From an uncultured Collinsella sp. (GTDB lineage Bacteria > Actinomycetota > Coriobacteriia > Coriobacteriales > Coriobacteriaceae), in assembly GCA_958369225.1 (NCBI GenBank), contig CATXID010000001.1:434001-498000 (forward strand): a stretch of 64,000 nucleotides of DNA, written 5' to 3'. The notes below the pieces were generated by a model, which saw only the letters and a program-made list of their open reading frames with translations, did not search any database and was not told where the DNA came from. Positions 1 to 8,830 of this stretch are shown in pieces (within the stretch, counting starts at the first letter, position 1; every line of letters begins with the position of its first letter). The position numbers and the translations under genes were made by a program.

Positions 1-891
1 GAGTACCACGCCGTCGACAGGGATAGACTCGCCGGGGCGCACGCGCAGGACCTGGCCGGGAAGGATGGCGTCGACGTCCACAGTGGCCTCGGTGCCGTCG
101 TCGTCAACGACGGTCGCGGTTTTGGGCGCCAGGTCGACGAGCGCCTCGATGGCGCCGCCGGTCTTGGATTTGCTGCGCGTCTCGAGGTATTTGCCCACGG
201 TGACGAGCGACAGGATGGTGCCGGCGCTCTCAAAATACAGGTTGTCCATGCTCGTCATCATGGCCTCGTGCACCTGACCTGTAGCCAGCTGGTCGGCCAT
301 GATGAACATGGCGTAGAGCGACCAGGCGATCGACGCGGTGGCGCCCACGGCAATAAGGGCGTCCATGGTGGGCGCGCCGTGTGCGAGCGATTTAAACCCG
401 TTTATAAAGTACGCGTCGTTGACATAGACGATGGGGATGAGCAAGACGAGCTCGGTGAGCGCCAACGTCATGCTGTGGGTGTGGTCGGTGAAGACGCTGG
501 GCAGCGGCCAGCCGAGCATGTGCCCCATGCCTATGTAGAACAGCGGAATGAGAAAGATGATTGAGATGATGAGACGGGTGCGCATAGCGGAGGCAGTGGC
601 CTCTAGCTTTTTGGTGGGCGACTCCATATGAGCGACGCCGGATCTGGCTTGCGCGTTGCCGCTTGAGCCTGCGCCCGCTTCGACGGGTGAGGCCGAGTAG
701 CCCGCGCGGTCGACGGCGGTGCAGATATCGTCGGGGGAGACCTGTGCGGGGTCGTAGTCGACCATCATGGAACCGGCGAGCAGGTTGACCGCGACGCTTT
801 GGACGCCGTCGAGCTTGCTCACGGCGCGGTCCACATGCGCCTGGCAAGCGGCGCACGTCATGCCGCCCACGTCAAACTTATCTTGAGCCAT
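1..891 (-). CDS. copA: Copper-translocating P-type ATPase, N-terminal part (cut by window edge)
   Basis: Exports Cu(I) across the cytoplasmic membrane using ATP. I translated the minus strand from the ATG at 889-891. Residues 1-70 form a heavy-metal-associated domain with GMTCAACQAH, the CxxC copper site. A linker follows, then hydrophobic segments (starting MRTRLIISIIFLIPLFYIG) and the LAHGAPTMDALIAVGATASI region typical of P1B ATPases, then the start of the actuator domain (VLRVRPGESIPVDGV). The reading frame is open to the left edge, so the phosphorylation and ATP-binding domains lie outside. GGAGAA upstream of the ATG serves as RBS. A palindrome in the promoter supports copper-responsive control. 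Confident for family; copper rather than silver is inferred. Confidence 0.93.
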   Translation of the reverse strand, partial: MAQDKFDVGGMTCAACQAHVDRAVSKLDGVQSVAVNLLAGSMMVDYDPAQVSPDDICTAVDRAGYSASPVEAGAGSSGNAQARSGVAHMESPTKKLEATASAMRTRLIISIIFLIPLFYIGMGHMLGWPLPSVFTDHTHSMTLALTELVLLIPIVYVNDAYFINGFKSLAHGAPTMDALIAVGATASIAWSLYAMFIMADQLATGQVHEAMMTSMDNLYFESAGTILSLVTVGKYLETRSKSKTGGAIEALVDLAPKTATVVDDDGTEATVDVDAILPGQVLRVRPGESIPVDGVVL

Positions 892-938
892 GGCTTCTCC
901 TTTCTGTGGCGTAGTGTTGGAAATGTTAACCTGTCGAT

Positions 939-969
939 ACTATACACCCATACCCCCTGGGGGTGTCCA
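939..969 (-). promoter_or_regulatory. Promoter of the copper ATPase with CsoR-like operator
   Basis: Read on the minus strand there is TGGACA (964-969) and TATAGT (939-944), 19 bp apart. The spacer contains the perfect 13-bp palindrome ACCCCCTGGGGGT (952-964, plus-strand reading). G/C-rich palindromes of this kind placed between -35 and -10 are the usual target of the copper sensor CsoR. No regulator gene is in the window, so the assignment rests on the site and on the copA-type gene downstream. Confidence 0.6.
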
Positions 970-1041
970 GTACAGAAAGAAATGTATGACATTTCGTTAC
1001 AGATGAGGGTGGCTGCTCAATCGTTGGCAGTCCCTGTCAAA

Positions 1042-1180
1042 CATCTCAACCTGTAACATCTAGCGGGGAAAATGAGCTCTAACTGTTACAGATCGAGATG
1101 TTGTTTTGCGAGGTTTGGGTTTGTCTCAATCTGTAACAGTTAGACCGGTTTTTGCTGAGCAACTGTTACAGATTGAGACA
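1042..1180. repeat. Two consecutive palindromic elements built from one 22-bp motif
   Basis: Four copies of a motif close to CTCAATCTGTAACAGTTAG occur at 1042-1063 (+), 1079-1100 (-), 1122-1143 (+) and 1161-1180 (-). They form two head-to-head pairs. The second pair is a perfect 20-bp inverted repeat with a 19-bp loop region; the first is imperfect. A partial fifth copy (TTACAGATGAG) is at 998-1008. They lie between the divergent copper ATPase and helicase genes. They look like a dispersed intergenic REP/MITE-type palindrome; an operator role cannot be excluded. Confidence 0.75.
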
Positions 1181-1246
1181 ATCGGCCCAGACTCGCCCCG
1201 TTCGCCCCGTCATCTGTGGTTTACGTGGGGGCATGCGGAGTACGGG

Positions 1247-1452
1247 TATACTAACCGGCGGCGAATCTGCTCCATCGCTTAGAGCTGCTGCGTCTGGACG
1301 GCGCGTGATAGGGCTGCCAAAGCGATCGCCAGCGTGCTGAGCAACGTCCTCTCTGTGCGCACCTGTTTTTGTATGTATTAGCGCACTACCAAGCACGCTC
1401 CGCGCGGCCGCATGCCGTGCCCATAACGCGTGCAGATAAGGAACAACAACAT
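1247..1452 (+). promoter_or_regulatory. Possible promoter -10 and long 5' leader of the DEAD-box helicase
   Basis: A TATACT hexamer at 1247-1252 is the best -10 candidate upstream of the helicase; no good -35 is visible (TTACGT at 1221-1226 with a 20-bp gap). If real, the transcript has a leader near 195 nt with no ORF of its own. Long leaders are known for cold-inducible DEAD-box helicase mRNAs, so this may be regulatory. The rest of 970-1246 holds only the palindromic repeats. Confidence 0.3.
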
Positions 1453-3711
<2,259 letters not shown>

Positions 3712-3743
3712 CATACGCGTCGCACGCTAGAGCGAAGCGAACT

Positions 3744-3779
3744 AAGGGCCCCGAGCAGACTATGCTCGGGGCCCTTTTT
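3744..3779 (+). terminator. Rho-independent terminator of the helicase gene
   Basis: GGGCCCCGAGC and GCTCGGGGCCC form a perfect 11-bp stem with a 7-nt loop, followed by TTTTT. It begins about 33 nt after the helicase stop. Confidence 0.92.
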
Positions 3780-3808
3780 GGTGCAAAGGGGTCAGGTTAC
3801 TTTGCACC
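3780..3808. repeat. Small hairpin with 9-bp stem
   Basis: GGTGCAAAG (3780-3788) and CTTTGCACC (3800-3808) pair perfectly around an 11-nt loop containing GGGGTCAGGTTA. A related GGTGCAAT appears inverted at about 3817-3828. No gene is visible between 3809 and the PTS promoter at 3923. It looks like a short intergenic palindrome rather than a second terminator, since no T tract follows. Confidence 0.5.
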
Positions 3809-3922
3809 ACCCCATTGCACCAAACAAGGAGTGTCCCCGGGTGCCGGCAGAAAAGGATCGGCCCCAAGTGCCACCTAAATACCGTTTATCGAAGAAAAAA
3901 TACCGTTCGTCGGTCATAATGG

Positions 3923-4060
3923 TTGTTCCGGCTTTGGGCTTGTCTACAATAGCTCCCGTAAAAGAAATGCGGAAGGTTACCGAGTCCCTCGGACGTGGGC
4001 CTAACCAAAGTCTTTGAACGGGTGTGTCTCTATGGATGCATTCGCTTGATTTTGGTTGGG
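3923..4060 (+). promoter_or_regulatory. Promoter and RAT-like antitermination switch of the PTS operon
   Basis: TTGTTC (3923-3928) and TACAAT (3945-3950) with 16-bp spacing form a good promoter. About 20 nt downstream a hairpin (3975-4006) pairs GGTTA with TAACC and CCGAG with CTCGG, leaving asymmetric internal loops, as in the RAT sites bound by BglG/LicT proteins. The 3' side of this hairpin, CCTAACCAAA (4000-4009), can instead pair with TTTGGTTGGG (4051-4060) over 10 bp. The two structures exclude each other. The second gene of the operon encodes a LicT-type antiterminator. The T tract after the alternative stem is weak (CTATATTTAT), so terminator strength is uncertain. Confidence 0.6.
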
Positions 4061-4086
4061 CTATATTTATGAAGGGACATGCCACC

Positions 4087-4599
4087 ATGGGTTTCTTTTC
4101 TCGCCTGATGGGCGGTTCGGATGAGCAGAAGACTGCAGCTTCCGAGTTCGAAATCCTTGCTCCCGTTTCCGGCGAGCTTGTTCATCTAGAAAATACCAAT
4201 GACCCCGCTTTTAGCAGCCGTGCAGTGGGCGATGGCGTTGCCGTGGTTCCTCAAGAGGGAACGGTGTGCGCTCCCGTTTCCGGTACCGTCGCGGCGCTGT
4301 TTCCGACTGAGCACGCGCTGGGCATCATGTCCGACGACAGCTCTGCTCAGGTGATGCTGCATATCGGAATCGACACTGTTAAGCTTGAGGGCAAGGGCTT
4401 CCATGCGCTTGTTGCCCAGGGTGACCATGTCGACGCGGGCCAGCCCCTCGTCGAGGTCGATTTCGACGCGGTTCGCGCCGCCGGCTTCGATCCCACGGTC
4501 TTCGTTATCGTGTGCGAGCGCTCGGAGAACTCGACTCTTCGTGAGCATGCTGCCGGCCCTGTCGCTGTTAAAGAGCCTGTCGTCTGGCTTTCCGAGTAA
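4087..4599 (+). CDS. crr: PTS glucose-family EIIA component
   Basis: Phosphocarrier EIIA, 170 aa, which passes phosphate from HPr to the EIIB domain of the downstream permease. The sequence begins MGFFSRLMGG and contains SGELVHLENTNDPAFSSRAVGDGVAV and MLHIGIDTVKLEGKGF, the latter holding the phosphorylatable histidine of this family. The start at 4087 follows GAAGGGA at a 10-nt distance; upstream in-frame starts at 4024 and 4069 add residues not seen in the family. First gene of a four-gene operon ending at 8574, 18 nt before the antiterminator start chosen here. As a free-standing EIIA it may also serve other permeases lacking their own IIA domain. Confidence 0.92.
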   Translation: MGFFSRLMGGSDEQKTAASEFEILAPVSGELVHLENTNDPAFSSRAVGDGVAVVPQEGTVCAPVSGTVAALFPTEHALGIMSDDSSAQVMLHIGIDTVKLEGKGFHALVAQGDHVDAGQPLVEVDFDAVRAAGFDPTVFVIVCERSENSTLREHAAGPVAVKEPVVWLSE

Positions 4600-4617
4600 A
4601 TTCTTGTGGTGGGTACC

Positions 4618-5472
4618 GTGGTTATCAAGCGAGTTTTTAACAACAACGTCGCAATGGTCACTTCGGACGATGGCTCCGAGCTCATCGTCATCGGTCGAGG
4701 CCTCTGCTTTGGCCGTCATGCCGGCGATGCCATCGACGGGGCGTCGATCGAAAAGACCTACGCGTTGCAGGAGGGAACTTCTCAGGATTCGCGTACGATT
4801 GACCGCTTGGCACATCTTTTGGAGTCCATCCCCACCGTCAACCTCGTGATTGCCGAGGACATTGTTCAGATGCTCCGTCGAGAGCTCAATGTTGATATCA
4901 ACGACAAGATTCTCATTGCTCTCGCAGACCATATCAGCCTTGCTTTGGAGCGCGAGCGCAAGGGCGTCTCCTGTGAGAATCCGTTGCTGCTCGAGATTCA
5001 GCAGTTCTATCGCAAGGAGTATGCACTTGCGGGCCGTGCGCTGCAGATTATCAAGGAGTATATGGGCATCCAGATGAGCGAAGAAGAGCAGGGCTTCATT
5101 ACGCTGCATATCGTCAACGCCACCATGCCGCAACGCTCCGATCGTTTGATTGTTTCGGTCCAGCTTGTTCGTGACGTGCTCGCGATTGTTTCCGAGCGCT
5201 ATGCTACGACCCTCGATGACACCTCGCTGCCCTATGAGCGTTTCGTTCGTCACCTGCAGTTTTTCGCGCAGCGAGCGCTCGATCCCGCGGCCGGGCAAAT
5301 CAATGGCGACGCGCTGTTCCGAATCGATGAAACGGCGTATCCGTGCGCATTCTCGTGCGCGGACGCCATAGCCGCCCACTTGTCGTCTACCTATAACGTT
5401 GTCGTTACCGATGCCGAGAAGAGTTATCTCGCATATCACATTGTTAACCTGCTTGGAGAACCTGGTCTCTAG
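4618..5472 (+). CDS. licT: BglG/LicT-family transcriptional antiterminator
   Basis: RNA-binding antiterminator controlled by PTS phosphorylation, 284 aa. The N-terminal CAT domain reads VIKRVFNNNVAMVTSDDGSE; two PRD domains follow, with conserved histidines in the HLLESIP, HISLALER and FITLHIVNAT segments of PRD1 and in LPYERFVRHLQFFAQR and SYLAYHIVNLL of PRD2. A GTG start at 4618 fits the family and follows GGTGGG at 5 nt; another in-frame GTG at 4606 lacks an RBS. It sits between the EIIA and EIICB genes. The RAT-like hairpin at 3975-4006 in the same transcript is its likely target, so the operon would induce itself when substrate is transported. Confidence 0.92.
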   Translation: MVIKRVFNNNVAMVTSDDGSELIVIGRGLCFGRHAGDAIDGASIEKTYALQEGTSQDSRTIDRLAHLLESIPTVNLVIAEDIVQMLRRELNVDINDKILIALADHISLALERERKGVSCENPLLLEIQQFYRKEYALAGRALQIIKEYMGIQMSEEEQGFITLHIVNATMPQRSDRLIVSVQLVRDVLAIVSERYATTLDDTSLPYERFVRHLQFFAQRALDPAAGQINGDALFRIDETAYPCAFSCADAIAAHLSSTYNVVVTDAEKSYLAYHIVNLLGEPGL

Positions 5473-5571
5473 GCATAACGTGCCCACACATCGATTGATA
5501 TAAGGCAAGGCTCACGGTCTTGTCCAGGGCACATCTGTCTTAATTTGCGGAAAAGGAAGGGGAGTACCGCT

Positions 5572-7188
5572 ATGACCGCAAAAAAGAAGTTCAATTTCAA
5601 AGCGCCGTTGGAGGTGTTCGCGAAGTCGATCGTTCAGCCGATGATGTATCTCTCGGTTGCCGGCATTCTGCTCATCGTGGGCATTATTCTGACCAACAAG
5701 ACCATTTGCGCCTTGATCCCCGTACTGGGCTCCGGTCCGTTCCAGCTTGTGGGCGCCGTTGTCTATCAGTCGCTGATGTTTATCATCAACAACCTCTCGA
5801 TTCTGTTCTGCGTGGGTATCGCCGGCGCCATGGCAAAGAAGAACAAGGGCCATGCTTCGCTGATCGCCCTGATGTCGTTCTTCCTGTTCCTGCAGGCTAA
5901 CAACATCGTGCTCAACGCCACCGGCTCTCTTGCCGATGCGAACGGCATGCTCGGTCTTACCGGAACCGGTCAGAGCACCGTTATGGGCATTCAGGTGCTC
6001 GATACCGGCGTGTTTGGCGGCATCATTCTTGGTTGCATCACCGGTGCCGTGTTCAACAAGTACTCGAACAAGCAGTTCCCCATTGCCCTTTCGATGTTCT
6101 CGGGCGTTCGCTTCCCGTTCCTGATCATGATTATCATTTCCTGGATCATGGGTGCTGGCTTCTGCATCGTTTGGCCTCCGGTTCAGGGTGCCATCTCCTC
6201 CGTTGCCGGCATCATTAAGGAGTCGGGCAACATCGGTCTGTTCATCTACGGCATGCTCAACAAGCTGCTCGTTCCCACCGGTCTGCACCACCTCATCTAC
6301 ACCCCGTTCCAGTTCTCCGATGTGGGTGGCACCCTGACGCTGGGCGATCAGGTTATCGCCGGCGCCTACCCCATCCGTGTCGCCGAGATGGCAATGACGG
6401 GCCAGCCCTTCTCCGATAGCACCTACTTCAACAGCTACACCTTCAACAACCTGTGGCCCTACATCGGCATCGGTCTCGCCTTTATCTTCACCGCTTACAA
6501 GGGGAACAAGGATAAGACCAAGGCTGTTATCATCCCGCTGATCATCACCGCCGTGCTCTCCTGCGTGACCGAGCCCATGGACTTCCTCTTTGTCTTTGCC
6601 GCTCCCGTGCTCTTTGTCGTTCACTCGGTTCTTTCCGGTATCTTCCTGGTTCTGCTCAAGGTCCTCTCCGTGCCCGCTTCGACTGCAGGCGGCATCATCA
6701 ACATCGTGGTTTCCAACCTGGTCCTGGGTGTCGACAAGACCAACTGGCCGGTTATGCTGGTGCTTGGAGTCGTCAACGCCGCTCTGTACTTCTTCCTCTT
6801 CACCTTCCTTATCAAGAAGCTCAACCTCCACACGCCTGGTCGCGAGGAGGAGTCCGAGCTCGCCGAGTCCGTTGCCGAGGGCGAGGCCGCCGCGTCTGTC
6901 GCGGTGAAGCAGGGCGCTGTTGCCGCGGCTCCCGCAGAGGGCGTCGATGCAGGTATTGCCGACCTGGTCGCAGGTCTTGGCGGCAAGGACAACATCGAGG
7001 AGCTCGAGAACTGCTTCACGCGTCTCCGCGTGAACGTTAAGAACCCGGACCTCATCAATGAGGACCTCATCAACCACGTGCCCAACAGCGGCATCAACCG
7101 CAACGGCAATAATATCCAGATCATCTTTGGCATGAAGGTCGCCGAGATGCGCGACAAGGTCGAAAACGCAATTGAGAAGGAGCAGTAA
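5572..7188 (+). CDS. PTS EIICB transporter, probably alpha-glucoside/maltose specific
   Basis: Membrane permease-kinase of 538 aa that imports and phosphorylates a disaccharide. The EIIC domain covers roughly residues 1-420 with about ten hydrophobic segments, the sugar-site motif GLHHLIYTPFQF near 237 and TEPMDFLFVFAAP. An Ala/Glu-rich linker (residues 425-465) leads to the EIIB domain, where LENCFTRLRV places the phosphorylated cysteine at residue 481. No EIIA domain is present, consistent with the separate EIIA gene upstream. Start at 5572 follows AAGGAAGGGGAG. Substrate is inferred from the downstream GH4 enzyme with an alpha-glucosidase signature. Stop and next start are 3 nt apart. Confidence 0.9.
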   Translation: MTAKKKFNFKAPLEVFAKSIVQPMMYLSVAGILLIVGIILTNKTICALIPVLGSGPFQLVGAVVYQSLMFIINNLSILFCVGIAGAMAKKNKGHASLIALMSFFLFLQANNIVLNATGSLADANGMLGLTGTGQSTVMGIQVLDTGVFGGIILGCITGAVFNKYSNKQFPIALSMFSGVRFPFLIMIIISWIMGAGFCIVWPPVQGAISSVAGIIKESGNIGLFIYGMLNKLLVPTGLHHLIYTPFQFSDVGGTLTLGDQVIAGAYPIRVAEMAMTGQPFSDSTYFNSYTFNNLWPYIGIGLAFIFTAYKGNKDKTKAVIIPLIITAVLSCVTEPMDFLFVFAAPVLFVVHSVLSGIFLVLLKVLSVPASTAGGIINIVVSNLVLGVDKTNWPVMLVLGVVNAALYFFLFTFLIKKLNLHTPGREEESELAESVAEGEAAASVAVKQGAVAAAPAEGVDAGIADLVAGLGGKDNIEELENCFTRLRVNVKNPDLINEDLINHVPNSGINRNGNNIQIIFGMKVAEMRDKVENAIEKEQ

Positions 7189-7191
7189 ACA

Positions 7192-8574
7192 ATGATCATT
7201 ACTCTGTGTGGTGGCGGATCCACCTTTACCCCCGGCATCGTCAAGTCCATCGCCCTGCGCAAGGACGAGCTCGACGTTGACGAGATTCGTCTGTACGACA
7301 TCAACGAGGAGCGCCAGCGCAAGATCGGCGTGCTCGTGGACTGGATTTTGCACGAGGACCTCGGCCTGGACATCAAGCTCACGGTGACTACCGACAAAAA
7401 GACGGCTTTTACCGACGCGAGCTTCGTATTTGCCCAGATGCGCGTGGGCGGCTACGCCATGCGCGAGCAGGACGAGAAGATTCCGCTGCGTCACGGCTGC
7501 GTGGGTCAGGAGACTTGCGGTTGCGGCGGCCTTGCCTACGGCATGCGCACCATCTTCCCCATGGTCGAGCTGATCGATGACGTTGAGAAGTACGCCAAGA
7601 AGGACTACTGGATTCTCAACTACTCCAACCCTGCTGCCATCGTCTCCGAGGGCTGCCGTGTGCTGCGTCCCAACGCTCGCATCATCAACATCTGCGACAT
7701 GCCGATCGCGATCATCGACGTGGTTTGCGCTGCGCTCGATATCGACAAGAAGGATGTCGAGTACGATTACTTTGGCCTCAACCACTTCGGTTGGTTCACC
7801 TCGATCCGCCACAAGGGCGAGGAGGTGCTCCCGCAGCTGCGCGAGTACATCAAGGAGCACCAGATCCTGCTGCCCGACTCTTACCTCAAGGGCATGGGCT
7901 CGCTCATGGCAAAGAAGCCCGAGGAGGCCACTGACGAGCACCCCGAGCAGAACCGTCACACCAAGGGCAGCTGGTACTACGTCTGGAAGGGCGAGTACGA
8001 GATCATGGAGTGCTTCCCGGAGTACCTGCCCAACACGTATCTGAACTACTACCTGCAGCAGAAGGAGTTCGTCGAGCATTCCAACCCCGAGCGCACCCGT
8101 GCTAACGAGGTTGAGGAGACGCGTGAGAAGAACCTCTTCGACGGCATCGACCACTACGAGAAGACGGGCGAGATCGACGAGAGCACGTTCTATGCGGGCA
8201 GCCACGGCGACTGGATTGCCGACCTGGCTATCGCTCTGAAGAACGACACCAAGCAGCGCTTCCTGGTCATTTGCGAGAACAAGGGCGCTATCCCCAACAT
8301 GCCCTACGACGCCATGGTCGAGCTGCCTGCCTACATTGGCAAGAACGGCCCCGAGGTCATCAGCCGCGACAACATTCCTCTGTTCCAGCAGGGCCTCATG
8401 ATGCAGCAGCTGAACTCCGAGAAGCTCGTGGTCGAGGCTACGATCGAGGGTTCGTACGAGAAGGCGCTCAAGGCCTTTACGCTGAACAAGACCGTGCCGT
8501 CGATGAAGGTCGCCAAGGAGGTTCTCGACGACATGATCGAGGCCAACAAGGGTTACTGGCCCGAGCTTAAGTAA
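7192..8574 (+). CDS. malA: 6-phospho-alpha-glucosidase, glycoside hydrolase family 4
   Basis: NAD- and Mn-dependent hydrolase of 6-phospho-alpha-glucosides, 460 aa, cytoplasmic. GGGSTFTPG at residues 7-15 is the NAD-binding loop. NICDMP puts the metal-ligand cysteine at residue 168, and GLNHFGWF the second ligand histidine at 198. In GH4 the CDMP tetrapeptide marks the alpha-glucosidases, while CNVP-type motifs mark the beta enzymes, so the substrate is most likely maltose-6-phosphate or a similar alpha-linked product of the upstream PTS. The RBS overlaps the end of the EIICB gene. Last gene of the operon; a strong terminator follows. Confidence 0.92.
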   Translation: MIITLCGGGSTFTPGIVKSIALRKDELDVDEIRLYDINEERQRKIGVLVDWILHEDLGLDIKLTVTTDKKTAFTDASFVFAQMRVGGYAMREQDEKIPLRHGCVGQETCGCGGLAYGMRTIFPMVELIDDVEKYAKKDYWILNYSNPAAIVSEGCRVLRPNARIINICDMPIAIIDVVCAALDIDKKDVEYDYFGLNHFGWFTSIRHKGEEVLPQLREYIKEHQILLPDSYLKGMGSLMAKKPEEATDEHPEQNRHTKGSWYYVWKGEYEIMECFPEYLPNTYLNYYLQQKEFVEHSNPERTRANEVEETREKNLFDGIDHYEKTGEIDESTFYAGSHGDWIADLAIALKNDTKQRFLVICENKGAIPNMPYDAMVELPAYIGKNGPEVISRDNIPLFQQGLMMQQLNSEKLVVEATIEGSYEKALKAFTLNKTVPSMKVAKEVLDDMIEANKGYWPELK

Positions 8575-8606
8575 AAGCAACAGGGTCGCTGACCGCATAC
8601 CATGAG

Positions 8607-8644
8607 CAATGCCCCGTCCACGTGATTGCGTGGGTGGGGCATTG
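8607..8644 (+). terminator. Terminator of the PTS/GH4 operon
   Basis: CAATGCCCC-(G)-TCCACG pairs with CGTGGG-(T)-GGGGCATTG around a TGATTG loop, 32 nt after the stop of the GH4 gene. The 3' flank is only moderately T-rich (TCATTTGG). Confidence 0.8.
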
Positions 8645-8830
8645 TCATTTGGTAACGCGTTTTATCAAATATGGCATTTATCTGCGGTAATGTTCTATTT
8701 CACCGCCGAGGGTGACTTTTCATACCGCCTGCCGAACTGCGTGGAGACCTAACAACTTTTTAGGTCAGTGTTGTGCGTGTAGCAATTTCGCCCGGCCTCG
8801 CCTCCGGGCTGCCGCATGAGAGGGGATCTT
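8645..8830 (+). promoter_or_regulatory. Structured 5' leader of the hydrogenase operon, riboswitch candidate
   Basis: The 186 nt before the operon contain an AT-rich stretch at 8660-8700 suited to a promoter, a hairpin GACCTAA/TTAGGTC (8746-8766) and a second stem GCCCGG/CCGGGC (8790-8809) ending just before the RBS GAGAGGGG. The segment CGCCTCCGGGCTGCC recalls the conserved part of molybdenum-cofactor riboswitches, but I cannot verify the fold. Calling it a riboswitch is a guess; that it is a structured leader is seen. Confidence 0.35.

Noticed and set aside
1042..1180. Possible short CRISPR array
   Set aside because: The repeats alternate in orientation and form palindromic pairs; spacers are unequal and no cas genes are present.
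5512..8598. Very long open frame on the minus strand (1028 codons) opposite the PTS operon
   Set aside because: Antisense shadow of strongly codon-biased genes; composition is repetitive Val/Leu/Asp/His, no domains, and the plus-strand genes have full motif sets.
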